From Streptacidiphilus sp. ASG 303 (GTDB lineage Bacteria > Actinomycetota > Actinomycetes > Streptomycetales > Streptomycetaceae), in the NCBI RefSeq assembly GCF_020991365.1, contig NZ_JAJLRA010000016.1, positions 57,909 to 121,908 on the forward strand: a stretch of DNA of 64,000 nt, written 5' to 3'. The notes under the pieces were generated by a model. That model was not told the DNA's origin. It searched no databases and saw nothing but the letters and a program-made list of their open reading frames with translations. The position numbers were made by a program, and so were the translations under genes. This document shows, piece by piece, positions 35,048-46,013 of the stretch; position 1 is the stretch's first letter, and every line of letters starts with the position of its first letter.

Positions 35048-36132
35048 GACGGACCACCGTTCCTCGTACCGCTGCTCTGCCGTCCCCCGCCGCGCCGGCC
35101 GCCGTCCTCCCCCGGCCCGCCGTCCGCGCTCCCCGGCGGCCGGTCGAACTCGTCCGTGACCTCGACCGTGCGCCCCTCCTCGCCGACCCACCGCACCTGG
35201 AGGCGGCCCAGCGCCTCCGGCTGCTCGAAGGCCAGCACCCGCTCCCGGTAGAGCTCCAGCAGCGCCAGGAAGCGGGCGACCACGACGAGCGTGCCGTCGG
35301 CGTCGTCGACGAGTTCGGCGAAACTCGCCCCGCCCGCGGCGCGCAGCCGAGCGGCCACGAGGGCGGCCTGCTCGCGGACGCTGACCGGCGGGGTGTGGAT
35401 GTGGTCGACGTACACGACCGGCTTGGGCTTCGGGGCCATGGCCCTGGCGGCGAGGCGGGCGAAGCGCTCGGGGCCGATGCTGATGACGACCTCGGGCAGC
35501 AGCGCGGCGTGGTGGGGCTCCAGGCCGACGGTGCGGGGGCGCTGCCGCTGCTCGGCGTCCCAGCGCGCGGCGAGGACGGCCGCGGCCTGCTTGTAGGCGC
35601 GGTACTGCAGCAGCCGGGCGAAGAGCAGGTCGCGGGCCTCGAGCAGGGCGAGGTCCTCCTCGTCCTCGACCTCGGCCGCGGGCAGCAGCCGGGCGGCCTT
35701 GAGGTCGAGGAGGGTCGCGGCGACGACCAGGAACTCGGTGGCCTGGTCGAGGTCCCAGTCCGGGCCCATGGCGCGGATGTGGGCGATGAACTCGTCGGTG
35801 ACCCGGGAGAGGGCGACCTCGGTGACGTCCAGCCGGTGCTTGGAGATGAGGCCGAGGAGCAGGTCGAAGGGGCCCTCGAAGTTCGCCAGCCTCACCTGGA
35901 AGCCGCCCTGCCCGGACTCGGGGCCGGACTCGTGGCCGGGCCCCCGGCCGGGCTCCTGCCCGGGCGGCTCCCCGTCCGGGGCGGCGGGCGCGGGTCCGGG
36001 CACAGGTCCGGGTCCGGACGCGGCTGCGGACGCGGGCGCCCCGGCGTCGGCGGTCCGCGGGGCGGGCGCGGGCCCGGCGCCGGGGGCGGGGCGGTCCGGG
36101 TCGTGCCGGGTGGGGTCGTCGGTCGTGCGCAT
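35044..36132 (-). CDS. scpA: Segregation and condensation protein ScpA
   Basis: 362 residues from the ATG at 36132 (MRTTDDPTRHDPDRP); an ATG at 36177 would add 15 residues. After a Pro/Ala/Gly-rich leader of about 90 residues the kleisin begins: FQVRLANFEGPFDLLLGLISKHRLDVTEVALSRVTDEFIAHI, the Smc-binding N-terminal helices. The C-terminal winged helix (ASFAELVDDADGTLVVVARFLALLELYRERVLAFEQ) closes the SMC ring. It lies between scpB and a small gene in the parA group. Confidence 0.93.
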   Translation of the reverse strand: MRTTDDPTRHDPDRPAPGAGPAPAPRTADAGAPASAAASGPGPVPGPAPAAPDGEPPGQEPGRGPGHESGPESGQGGFQVRLANFEGPFDLLLGLISKHRLDVTEVALSRVTDEFIAHIRAMGPDWDLDQATEFLVVAATLLDLKAARLLPAAEVEDEEDLALLEARDLLFARLLQYRAYKQAAAVLAARWDAEQRQRPRTVGLEPHHAALLPEVVISIGPERFARLAARAMAPKPKPVVYVDHIHTPPVSVREQAALVAARLRAAGGASFAELVDDADGTLVVVARFLALLELYRERVLAFEQPEALGRLQVRWVGEEGRTVEVTDEFDRPPGSADGGPGEDGGRRGGGRQSSGTRNGGPS

Positions 36133-36225
36133 CGCTGTCCATGGTGCGCCCTGCGGCGGGGCGGAGTCGCCCGGCAACGCCGACGCGCGGGCCGCGGGCC
36201 CGGCGGGTCCCGCGGGCGCGGCGGG

Positions 36226-36798
36226 TCAGCGTCCGCGCAGGCGGCGCACCAGGATGCTCGCCTCGCCGCGCTGCTCCAGGTCGGCGAGGACCACGGCGAC
36301 CGCCTCGCGGACGATGCGCCCGCGGTCGACGGCGAGCCCGTGCTCGCCGCGCAGGACCAGGCGCGCGTGCTCCAGGTCCATCAGCTCCTCGGCGGAGACG
36401 TACACGGTGATCTTCTCGTCGTGCCGCTCCCGGCCGCTGGGCCGCCGGGCCGCGGCGCGGGTCCTGCGGCGGGCGGGGCCGTCCGCGGCGGGCGCGGGCG
36501 CGGGCACGGCGTCGGGGCGCGGCCCCTGGCCCGGGCCGGCCGTCCGGTGCGCGGGGGCGGCGCCGCCCGCCGCGCTGCCGTGCTCCTCGGCGCCGCGGCC
36601 GTCGCCGGACGCGTCCGGCGGCCGTTCCGCGGGGTGGCGTCCCTCCTCGGGGGGCCGTTGCGCGGCGGCCCCGTCCCGGTCGGCGCCGGCCCCCCGCGCG
36701 GTCTCCGGCCGGCCCTGGTCCTGCTGCCGGGCGAGGGACGGCGAGAGGGCCATCCCCCCGGTGGTCCGGAACAGTTCGTCGGCCCCCGGGAGACTCAC
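36226..36798 (-). CDS. Uncharacterised protein between ParA and ScpA, RHH-like C-terminus
   Basis: 190 residues from a GTG at 36798 that overlaps the parA stop (GTGA). The first part (SLPGADELFRTTGGMALSPSLARQ) is moderately conserved in appearance; a middle Gly/Ala/Arg/Pro-rich part is disordered; the last about 65 residues (EKITVYVSAEELMDLEHARLVLRGEHGLAVDRGRIVREAVAVVLADLEQ) look like a strand-helix-helix DNA-binding unit of the ribbon-helix-helix kind. Sitting between parA and scpA it may be the DNA-binding partner of this ParA, as small RHH proteins are in plasmid partition. That is inference; no function is known to me. Confidence 0.75.
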   Translation of the reverse strand: MSLPGADELFRTTGGMALSPSLARQQDQGRPETARGAGADRDGAAAQRPPEEGRHPAERPPDASGDGRGAEEHGSAAGGAAPAHRTAGPGQGPRPDAVPAPAPAADGPARRRTRAAARRPSGRERHDEKITVYVSAEELMDLEHARLVLRGEHGLAVDRGRIVREAVAVVLADLEQRGEASILVRRLRGR

Positions 36799-37922
36799 TC
36801 GGCGGGGCACCGGGCAAGCACCTCCCTGGCGAGCTGGCGGTAGGCGGCGGCGCCCACCGAGTTGGTGGCGTAGGTGGTGATGGGCTCGCCCGCCACGGTG
36901 GTCTCCGGGAACCGCACGGTGCGGCCGATGACGGTGTGGAAGACGTGGCCGCCGAAGGCCTCCACGACCCGGGCCAGCACCTCGCGGCTGTGCACGGTGC
37001 GCGAGTCGTACATGGTGGCCAGGATGCCGTCGAGGCGCAGCTCGGGGTTGAGCCGCTCGCAGACCTTCTCGATGGTCTCGGTGAGCAGCGCGACGCCGCG
37101 CAGCGCGAAGAACTCGCACTCCAGCGGGACGATGACGCTGTGCGCCGCGGTGAGGGCGTTGACCGTGAGCAGGCCCAGGGACGGCTGGCAGTAGATGATG
37201 ATGTAGTCGTAGTCGCCGAGCAGCGGCTTGAGGGCGCGGGCGAGCGCGGACTCGCGGGCGACCTCGCTGACGAGCTGCACCTCGGCGGCGGACAGGTCGA
37301 TGTTGCTGGGGAGCAGGTCCATGCCGGGGACGGCGGTCTTCAGCAGCACCTCGTCGGCGGTCATGCCCCGCTCCATGAGCAGGTTGTAGACCGTGACGTC
37401 CAGCTCCATCGGGTTGACGCCGAGGCCCACCGAGAGGGCGCCCTGCGGGTCGAAGTCGACCAGCAGCACGCGGCGGCCGTACTCGGCCAGCGCGGCGCCC
37501 AGGTTGATGGTGGACGTGGTCTTGCCGACGCCGCCCTTCTGGTTGCACATCGCGATGATCTGCGCGGGGCCGTGCTCGGCGAGCGGCGCGGGGATCGGGA
37601 AGTACGGCAGCGGGCGGCCGGTGGGGCCCACGCGCTCGCGGCGCTGGCGGGCGGCGTCCGGGGCGAGCGTCGCGGCGTACTCGGGGTCGGGCTCGTACTC
37701 GGCGTCCGGGTCCTCGTAGGAGCCGTAGGGGAACTCGGCGTAGGAGAGGCCGTGTTCGGCAGGGTCGCCGTCGCGGTCGGCGGTCTGGCGCGCCTCGAAG
37801 GTACGGACGGCGACCGAGCCGACGGCATGCAACCGGGTGCCGGCGTCCTCGCCCGGCTGGCCGGCGGCGTGCTCCGCCAGTCCTGGCTGACCACCCCCGG
37901 GAGCAAATGTCGACTCATTCAC
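36795..37922 (-). CDS. ParA/Soj-type ATPase, ScpAB-linked, variant Walker B
   Basis: 375 residues from the GTG at 37922 with a near-perfect AAGGAGGT upstream. The deviant Walker A is CNQKGGVGKTTS, with the signature Lys; switch I is VDFDPQGALSVGLG. The ParA Walker B normally has Asp (as in IDxPPS), but here it reads IIIYCQPSLGLLTVNAL, with Tyr. The N-terminal about 115 residues are an acidic, Tyr-rich extension (YAEFPYGSYEDPDAEYEPDPEY). The rest (MYDSRTVHSREVLARVVEAFG) is standard. It is first in the parA-(RHH)-scpA-scpB-rluB group and is distinct from the ori-proximal ParA. Confidence 0.9.
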   Translation of the reverse strand: MNESTFAPGGGQPGLAEHAAGQPGEDAGTRLHAVGSVAVRTFEARQTADRDGDPAEHGLSYAEFPYGSYEDPDAEYEPDPEYAATLAPDAARQRRERVGPTGRPLPYFPIPAPLAEHGPAQIIAMCNQKGGVGKTTSTINLGAALAEYGRRVLLVDFDPQGALSVGLGVNPMELDVTVYNLLMERGMTADEVLLKTAVPGMDLLPSNIDLSAAEVQLVSEVARESALARALKPLLGDYDYIIIYCQPSLGLLTVNALTAAHSVIVPLECEFFALRGVALLTETIEKVCERLNPELRLDGILATMYDSRTVHSREVLARVVEAFGGHVFHTVIGRTVRFPETTVAGEPITTYATNSVGAAAYRQLAREVLARCPAE

Positions 37923-38440
37923 AAGTCGTCTTACCTCCTTGGCGACCAGGCCACTTCTTGATTGGTCAGCGTGAAGACAGAACGGGCAACGCCGACGGTT
38001 CGCGACTCTAGGCCGTTTCAGGCGTTCGCAGCAACACAATCAGCCGGAGTCGGCACGATGTGTCGGGTACGCGAGGGCCGTCTGTCAAGGGAGGAAAGCC
38101 GCTGTGACGGCATCGTTTTGATCCTGCGGCAAACCGGCAGGTCGCGTTGTTCACCCGCAGGAGTGATGCCTCGCACACTTGTTGACACAGCGACACTTCC
38201 GCTCCCGGAACGCACCGCGGAACAGCAGGTCGCACGGCCCGGCACGCGGTCGGGGACACGCCCGCAAGGCCGTTTCCGGGCATGCCGGAGGGCGGGACAC
38301 CGCGAGGGGTGTCCCGCCCGGGCAGGACGGTCGGCGGGGACGGCCGGAGCCGTCCGGATCCCCGGGTCCCCGGCGCCGCGGCGGCGGCGCCGGGGCCGCG
38401 CCGGACCGGCGCGGACATCCGGGGGACGACGGGCGTGTCG
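37923..38440. promoter_or_regulatory. Intergenic region upstream of parA
   Basis: About 520 bases. The part next to parA has relatively low GC (CTTGATTGGTCAGCGTGAAG, AACACAATCAGCCGGAG), unlike the neighbours, and is where the promoter of the parA-scpAB group should be. Its far side contains the ald terminator. No confident -10/-35 pair could be fixed. Confidence 0.45.
38291..38318. terminator. Hairpin after ald
   Basis: 11-12 bp perfect stem GGCGGGACACC (38291-38301) / GGTGTCCCGCC (38308-38318) with a GCGAGG loop, downstream of the ald stop at 38441 (minus strand). Confidence 0.72.
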
Positions 38441-39556
38441 TCAGGCGAGCACGGTGTCCAGGTCGGCGGCGTGCAGACCGTGGGCCTCGGCGACCGGGCC
38501 GTAGGTCAGCTGGCCCTCGTGGGCGTTGAGGCCCAGCGCCAGGGCCGCGTCGCGGCGGCAGGCGTCCTTCCAGCCGCGGTTGGCCAGCTCCACGATGTAG
38601 GGCAGCGTGGCGTTGGTCAGCGCGTAGGTCGAGGTGTTCGGCACCGCGCCCGGCATGTTGGCCACGCAGTAGAAGACCGAGTCGTGGACCTGGAAGGTCG
38701 GCTCGGCGTGCGTGGTGGGACGCGAGTCCTCGAAGCAGCCGCCCTGGTCGATGGCGATGTCGACGAGCACGGAGCCCGGCTTCATGCGGGAGACCAGCTC
38801 GTTGGTGACGAGCTTGGGGGCCTTGGCGCCGGGGATCAGCACCGCGCCGATGACGAGGTCGGCGTCGAGCACCGCCTTCTCCAGCTCGAAGGCGTTGGAG
38901 GCGATGGTGCGGATGCGGTTGCCGAAGATGCGGTCGGCCTCGCGCAGCTTGTTGATGTCGCGGTCGAGCAGGGTCACGTTGTAGCCCATGCCCAGCGCGA
39001 TGGTGGCCGCGTGCCAGCCGGAGACGCCGCCGCCGATGACGACGGCCTTGGCCGCCGCCACGCCCGGGACGCCGCCCGGCAGCACGCCGCGGCCGCCGGC
39101 CGAGCGCATCAGGTGGTACGAGCCGACCTGCGGGGCCAGGCGGCCCGCGACCTCGGACATCGGGGCGAGCAGCGGCAGGGCGCCGTTGGCGAGCTGCACC
39201 GTCTCGTAGGCGATGGCGGTGGTGCCGGACTCCAGCAGGGCGTCCGTGCAGGGGCGCGAGGCGGCCAGGTGCAGGTAGGTGAAGAGGATCTGGCCCTTGC
39301 GCAGCCGGTGGTACTCCTCGGCGATGGGCTCCTTGACCTTGAGCACCATGTCGGCGGAGGCCCACACCTCGTCGGCGGTGTCGAGGATGGCCGCGCCGGC
39401 GGCGGTGTACTCCGCGTCCGGGATGGAGGAGCCGACGCCTGCGTCGCGCTCGATGACGACCTCGTGGCCGTTGCGGACCAGCTCATGCACGCCGGCGGGC
39501 GTGATGGCCACGCGGTACTCGTGGTTCTTGACCTCGCGGGGGATGCCGACCTTCAC
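38441..39556 (-). CDS. ald: L-alanine dehydrogenase
   Basis: 371 residues from the GTG at 39556 ([22 protein letters not shown], the family start). It converts L-alanine and NAD to pyruvate, ammonia and NADH. Visible parts: the substrate-binding Lys in LKVKEP and His in YLHLAASRP, the loop [20 protein letters not shown], the NAD fold [11 protein letters not shown] and the catalytic Asp in [18 protein letters not shown]. Length is normal (about 370). An 8-bp inverted repeat lies just upstream of the start. Divergence or coupling with other genes is not seen; it is a single unit with its own terminator. Confidence 0.95.
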   Translation of the reverse strand: MKVGIPREVKNHEYRVAITPAGVHELVRNGHEVVIERDAGVGSSIPDAEYTAAGAAILDTADEVWASADMVLKVKEPIAEEYHRLRKGQILFTYLHLAASRPCTDALLESGTTAIAYETVQLANGALPLLAPMSEVAGRLAPQVGSYHLMRSAGGRGVLPGGVPGVAAAKAVVIGGGVSGWHAATIALGMGYNVTLLDRDINKLREADRIFGNRIRTIASNAFELEKAVLDADLVIGAVLIPGAKAPKLVTNELVSRMKPGSVLVDIAIDQGGCFEDSRPTTHAEPTFQVHDSVFYCVANMPGAVPNTSTYALTNATLPYIVELANRGWKDACRRDAALALGLNAHEGQLTYGPVAEAHGLHAADLDTVLA

Positions 39557-39578
39557 GGCTATACACGTCCCTTGCCCT

Positions 39579-39602
39579 GGTGTTCCCGACCGGCGGAACA
39601 CC
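39579..39602. promoter_or_regulatory. Inverted repeat upstream of ald, possible operator
   Basis: GGTGTTCC (39579-39586) and GGAACACC (39595-39602) are complementary around an 8-base spacer, 23 bases before the ald start. It could bind a dimeric regulator or fold as a leader hairpin. The rest of the spacer to 39844 has lower GC near 39660-39760 and no gene. Confidence 0.5.
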
Positions 39603-39844
39603 GGCGGGTGGTCGCAGGGCGGAGCACACCGTTGTGCGACGCCGCTGCGCATCTGCCATCGAGTGTAATGAAGCCCAGGCGATGCGCCAGCCTTACAAAC
39701 CGACCAAATCTCTGGCGATCATTGGCACTTTCGTAGGCTTGCAAGGGCCCACGAGGGGACAAACCCGGCCCAATGCCCTTTCCGGCCTTTCGTCGCGGAA
39801 GCGGGCCGCCCCGCCGGGGCCCGGGCGGAGGGCCCTCCGTGCGG

Positions 39845-42688
39845 TCAGGAGGGGCCGGCGGACGGGCCGGACCCGCCCTCGGCGGGCAGGCCGGCCGCGA
39901 GGCCCCCGAGGGGCGGGGCGGACGGCGGCAGGGACGGCGGGGCCGACGACCGTGCGGACGGCGGAACGGGGGCGGGAGCGGGCGGCAGAACGAGGGCGGG
40001 GGCGGACGGCGGGGCCGCCTGACCGCGGTGGAGCCGGGCCCCCTCGGGGTCGCCGGCCGCCTCCAGCACGTCGGCCAGTGCCAGCAGCGCACGCCGCTCC
40101 AGTCCGCGGTCCCCGTACCGCCGGGCGGCGGCCAGCGCCTCGCCGGACGCCCGCAGCGCCTGCTCGGACCGCCCCGCCCGCATCAGCACCCGCGCCGCCT
40201 CCAGCAGCACCGGCACCTGGGCGACGCCCTCCCCGAGCCGTCGCAGCAGCGCCAGGGACGCCCGGTACTCGCGCGCCGCCTCCTCGGTCCGCCCCTGCGC
40301 GGCCAGCGCCTCGGCGAGCCGGGCGGACAGCCGGGCCTCCTCCCGCTGCTCGCCGCGGGTGCGGCGGACCGCGAGCGCCCTGGCGTACCAGTCGGCGGAG
40401 CGCAGCGGGTCGCCCAGTGCGCGGTGGGTGCCCGCGACGGCCTCCAGCACCCGGGCGGCCGCCCCCTCGTCGCCCGCGGCACGGGCCGGCTCCAGGGCGG
40501 CGTGGTAGCACTCCAGCGCCCGGGCGGGCTCCCCGGCGGCGGTGAGCAGGTCGCCCTGGTTGACCAGGGCGGCGGCCTCGCGGCCGGGCGCGCCGCCGCG
40601 CCGGGCGACCTCGCGGACCAGCCCGTGCAGCTCGAACAGCACGGCGGGCTCGGCGGGCCCGGCGGCCGGCAGGGTGCGCACCAGGGCCTCGGCGAGCCGG
40701 CCGGCCGGCCCGTCCAGGTCGGCGGCGCGGACCGCGTCGCGGGCGGCGGCCCGCAGCACCGGCAGTTCGCGGCGCAGCCAGTCGCGGGCGTGGGCGGCGG
40801 AGTGCAGCCGCAGCGGTCCGGGCAGCGGCTCGGGCGCGGGGGCCCCGGGCTCGGGGGCCAGCAGGGCGCGGCAGGACTCGACCAGGCGCACCAGGCGTTC
40901 CAGCAGCCGGGCGCGGGCGAGCTGGAGTTCGGCGGGGCGCTCGGGTCCGGTGGGCGTCCCGGCGAGGAGGGCGCGCACCCGGGCCGGAAGCCGGTGGCGG
41001 ACGGTGCCGTCCGGTGCGGGCGGCTCCTCCTCCAGCAGCTGCTGCTCGGCCAGGGCCCGCAGGGTGCGCCCGGCCGCCTCGGGCGGGCAGCCGGCCAGGG
41101 CGGAGGCGGTCCGCAGGTCGGCCGCGGAGCCGGGTGCGAGGAGCAGCAGCCGCAGCATGCGGGCCTGGGCGGGCGGCAGGCCGCGGTAGAGCAGGGTGAA
41201 GGCCCGCGTCAGCGGGTCGGCGGGGGCCGGCGGTGCGGGGTCGGCCGGCTCACGCGCGGGCGGCACGGCCGGGGTGCAGGCCACCGGGCCCGGCCCGGGG
41301 ACCGGCAGCGGCACGGACAGCAGGGCGGCAGGCGGCCCGGAGGGCGCTGCGGCCCCCGGCGCGGGCGGGGCGGAGGGGGCGGCCGCGGGCACCGGCGGCA
41401 CGCCCGGCGCGCGGCGCGGGACGGCCGGCGGGGGGACGGCGGCAGGCGGGACGGTCGGCGGGGCGGCGGGGCGGGGCGGCCCGGCGGCCGGTCGCGGGGC
41501 GGCAGGTCGCGGGGCGGCCGGGGCCGTCCGACCGGACGGACGCGGGGCGGCTCCGGCGGACTCGGCGGACCGTGCGGCGGGCGCGCCGGAGCGGACCGCC
41601 TCCCACACCGACAGGACGTCGGACTCCGCGGGCCCGGCGGGCGACGGCCCGGACGGCGGCTGCGGCGGCCCCGCGGGGGCGCGGCGGGACGCCTCCCACA
41701 CGGCGAGCATGTCCGACTCCTCGGCGGTACCGGCCCCCGGGCCGCGGTCGGGGGCCGGGCCGGGGGGCGCGGCCGGAGCGCCCCCGGAGGGGGGAGCGGG
41801 CGGCGCGGCGGGACCGGCCGCGAGGTCGCGGAGGGCGTGGACCGCGTCGGGGACGGCCGCCCGCGGCCGGGTCCGCAGCCAGCCGGCGGCCAGCCGGAGG
41901 GCGGCGGGGTGGCAGCCGCACGCCTCGGCGAGCTCGGCGGCGCCGACGGGGTCGCAGACGACGCGGGTCTCCCCCACCAGCGCGGTGAGCAGCGCCACGG
42001 CGGCGGCCGGGTCGAGGCCGCCCAGGACGCAGGGCCGGACGTCGGGGATCCCGGTGAGGGGCCCGGCGGCGGTGGCGACGACCAGGCAGCCGGGCTCGTC
42101 GGGGAGGAGCGGTTCGAGCTGCGCGGCGTCGCGGACGTCGTCCAGCACGAGGACGGTGCGGCGGCCGGTCAGGGCCCGCCGCAGGGCCTCGCAGGCGGGG
42201 TCCGGGCCGCCGTCCGCCTCCGGGCCGCCTCCGCCGGTACCGGCCGCACCGGCCGGTCCGGGGAGCCCGGCGGGTCCGGGGAGCACAGCCGGTCCGGCGT
42301 CGGCGGGCAGCCCGGCCGGGGCGGGGGCGCCGAGTGCGGCGAGGAGCTGCCGGGCGGCCTGTCCGGGCGGGACGGGCCGGTCGCCGCTGCCGTCCAGGCG
42401 GACGAAGAGCTGCCCGTCGGGGTGGTCGGCGGCGACGGTGCGGGCGAAGCGAACGGCGAGGGCGGTGCGGCCGGAGCCCGTCCGTCCGGCGACCACCAGG
42501 ACGCGGCTGCGGCGGGCGGGGGCGTCCCGGTCGCCCGGCGCGGCGAGGCCGGGGCGGCCGACCTCGGCGCGCAGGGCGGCGAGCTCGGCGCGGCGGCCGG
42601 CGAAGGGGACGGGGTCCGGGGGGAGGGTGCAGGGGCCGGGCCGCCCGCTCGGGTCCTCTGGGTGGACCGCCGCCGTCTCAGCTGCCAC
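39845..42688 (-). CDS. STAND-type ATPase with TPR repeats, variant Walker A
   Basis: 947 residues from a GTG at 42688, with CAGGAGAGG before it; a GTG at 42706 gives six more residues. The NB-ARC-like domain opens PFAGRRAELAALRAEVG; its Walker A reads VVAGRTGSGRTALAVRF, with Arg replacing the usual Lys; Walker B is RTVLVLDDVRDAAQLEPLL. Then comes a Pro/Ala-rich linker of about 190 residues with two copies of an ESDxLxVWEA motif, a winged-helix-like part (AFTLLYRGLPPAQARMLRLLLLAPG), and a C-terminal TPR array (YARALAVRRTRGEQREEARLSARLAEALAAQGRTEEAAREYRASL). It resembles AfsR-type sensors without the SARP domain. Role unknown. Confidence 0.8.
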   Translation of the reverse strand: MAAETAAVHPEDPSGRPGPCTLPPDPVPFAGRRAELAALRAEVGRPGLAAPGDRDAPARRSRVLVVAGRTGSGRTALAVRFARTVAADHPDGQLFVRLDGSGDRPVPPGQAARQLLAALGAPAPAGLPADAGPAVLPGPAGLPGPAGAAGTGGGGPEADGGPDPACEALRRALTGRRTVLVLDDVRDAAQLEPLLPDEPGCLVVATAAGPLTGIPDVRPCVLGGLDPAAAVALLTALVGETRVVCDPVGAAELAEACGCHPAALRLAAGWLRTRPRAAVPDAVHALRDLAAGPAAPPAPPSGGAPAAPPGPAPDRGPGAGTAEESDMLAVWEASRRAPAGPPQPPSGPSPAGPAESDVLSVWEAVRSGAPAARSAESAGAAPRPSGRTAPAAPRPAAPRPAAGPPRPAAPPTVPPAAVPPPAVPRRAPGVPPVPAAAPSAPPAPGAAAPSGPPAALLSVPLPVPGPGPVACTPAVPPAREPADPAPPAPADPLTRAFTLLYRGLPPAQARMLRLLLLAPGSAADLRTASALAGCPPEAAGRTLRALAEQQLLEEEPPAPDGTVRHRLPARVRALLAGTPTGPERPAELQLARARLLERLVRLVESCRALLAPEPGAPAPEPLPGPLRLHSAAHARDWLRRELPVLRAAARDAVRAADLDGPAGRLAEALVRTLPAAGPAEPAVLFELHGLVREVARRGGAPGREAAALVNQGDLLTAAGEPARALECYHAALEPARAAGDEGAAARVLEAVAGTHRALGDPLRSADWYARALAVRRTRGEQREEARLSARLAEALAAQGRTEEAAREYRASLALLRRLGEGVAQVPVLLEAARVLMRAGRSEQALRASGEALAAARRYGDRGLERRALLALADVLEAAGDPEGARLHRGQAAPPSAPALVLPPAPAPVPPSARSSAPPSLPPSAPPLGGLAAGLPAEGGSGPSAGPS

Positions 42689-42983
42689 GCGAGCCTCTCC
42701 TGACACTCACCACCGGACAGGTGCGGCGGCCTGCGCACCCCTCGTCCGGAAGGGTAGTTCACCGTGGCCGCACGCCCCGTCACCCTCCGGTCGTACCAGC
42801 CTACGGATCACCCGGAAGGAGGGGCCGGGACGGCGCGGGACCCGCACCGGGCAGCGCCGCGCCGCGCCGGGCAGCGTCGCGCCGGACGGCCCTGCGCCGG
42901 CCGACCGCACACCGTCCGGCGGATCGCGGACCGGCGGCGGACCGGCGGCAGGCCGACGCGCAGGCCGGCGGGCGGCACCCGGG
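42689..42983. other. Gene-free spacer
   Basis: About 295 bases between the start of the STAND gene and the NUDIX stop. Very GC-rich (GCCGGCGGGCGGCACC), with a short low-GC patch near 42760-42815. No gene supported; the promoter of the STAND gene should lie here. Confidence 0.4.
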
Positions 42984-43628
42984 TCAGGCCGCCGGGAACG
43001 GCCGGGCCGGCCACGGCGCGTCCGCCGGCCGCAGCGCGCCGGCTCCGCCGCCGCGCAGCGCGGCGTGGGCCGCGAGCACGCCGGTGACCAGCGACGGGCT
43101 GTGGAGGTGCCCCGCGAGGATCCGGGCGACCAGGTCCGCCAGCGGCACGCGGGCGGTCTCGATCTCCGCCTCCTCGCCCTCCCCGGCGTGCCGCTCGCCC
43201 TCGGCGTCGCCGAGGCCGCGGGCGAGGAAGATCCGCAGGGCCTCGTCGGAGCCGCCGGGCGTGGTGTAGAAGTCGACCAGCACCCGCCAGTCGTCGGCCT
43301 TGCAGTGGGCCTCCTCGTACAGCTCGCGCTGCGCGGCGTGCAGGGGGTTCTCGCCGGGCACGTCGAGGAGGCCGGCCGGGATCTCCCACATGCGCTGGCG
43401 CACGGGGTGCCGGTACTGGCGGATCAGCAGGACGCGCTCCTCGGCGTCGAGGGCGAGGACGGCGACCGAGCCGGGGTGCAGCTGGTAGTCGCGGCCGGCG
43501 GTGGAGCCGTCGGGCATCCGCAGCCGGTCGGTCCGCACACCGGTGACCGCGCCCCGGAAGGGCGTCTCGGAGGAGAGGACCGGCCACTCCTCGGCCAGGT
43601 CGCGGATGTCGGCTGCGCTGCCTGTCAT
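42984..43628 (-). CDS. NUDIX hydrolase, ADP-ribose pyrophosphatase-like
   Basis: 214 residues from the ATG at 43628. The NUDIX helix is GLLDVPGENPLHAAQRELYEEAHCKADD (Arg-Glu-x2-Glu-Glu core), preceded by the ADPRase strand QYRHPVRQRMWEIPAGLLD. The N-terminal strands (FRGAVTGVRTDRLRMPDGSTAGRDYQLHPGSVAVLALDAEERVLLI) fit ADP-ribose/NDP-sugar hydrolases. An insert GEGEEAEIETARVPLADLV follows. It is downstream of pyrG, the usual order in Streptomyces. A strong terminator lies between them. Confidence 0.9.
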   Translation of the reverse strand: MTGSAADIRDLAEEWPVLSSETPFRGAVTGVRTDRLRMPDGSTAGRDYQLHPGSVAVLALDAEERVLLIRQYRHPVRQRMWEIPAGLLDVPGENPLHAAQRELYEEAHCKADDWRVLVDFYTTPGGSDEALRIFLARGLGDAEGERHAGEGEEAEIETARVPLADLVARILAGHLHSPSLVTGVLAAHAALRGGGAGALRPADAPWPARPFPAA

Positions 43629-43747
43629 GGGCTCTGCACCTCTCCAGTCGTCGCTCGGGCCCGGCGGCCGGGTCCCGCCCGGCCGCCGTCCGGGGGCCGC
43701 CGTCCGCGACCAGAGGTCCGGTGCTCGGGGCCCGGGGTCCAACCTAG

Positions 43748-43787
43748 CGCGACGGCGGCCGCACAAGATCGTGCGGCCGCCGTCGCG
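43748..43787. terminator. Terminator between pyrG and the NUDIX gene
   Basis: Perfect 17-bp stem (43748-43764 CGCGACGGCGG... / 43771-43787) with loop AAGATC. It lies after the pyrG stop on the minus strand. Confidence 0.85.
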
Positions 43788-43819
43788 GCGTGGTGCGGCC
43801 CGGGCAGGCGCCGGTGCGG

Positions 43820-45487
<1,668 letters not shown>

Positions 45488-46013
45488 GAGGGGGCTCCCG
45501 TGGGTCGCAGGTCGTGGCTGACGCCTGTGGAGGGGGGCCCGGCTGCCGCGCCGCGACGGTCCGCCGACGGCCGGAGGGCCGCGGGGGGCGTCGGGGGGGG
45601 CGGGTACCGTGCGGTGAATCCCACCAGTCCACGGGGTACCAGGGTATCAGTGCCCGGGCAGGTGCGTGCTCCGGCGGGGGTCCGGGCGGTTCCGGGGGAG
45701 GCCCGGAAGGATCAGTTCCGCATGGCCCGCAGGGGTGGTCGCGCACCCTCCGGTCGGGCTACTTTTCACACGATCGCGGGTGATCGCGCCCGCCGCGGCG
45801 GCCCGAGGTCTCCACAGCCGCCCCATCCGTCGTATTCTGCACGGACGCATCGCCGACATCAGGGCCGTCGGTCGCAGGGGGGCGGTCGACGCCCCCTGCC
45901 GCCGTCCACCACCCGCCCCACACATCCGGAGCCGCCGAGGCTTCCACGGCCACCCCGGGCGCCGCCTGCGTACGAGGGAAGCTCCAGCGATCGCCGAGCG
46001 ACGGCCCCCCACC
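45488..46013. promoter_or_regulatory. Divergent intergenic region pyrG / GH15
   Basis: About 525 bases. Near 45590-45600 is a GGGGGGG run; the region 45640-45780 (GGTATCAGTGCCCGGG, CTACTTTTCACACGATCG) has lower GC and is the best place for promoters of both genes. No confident motif and no gene. Confidence 0.45.
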
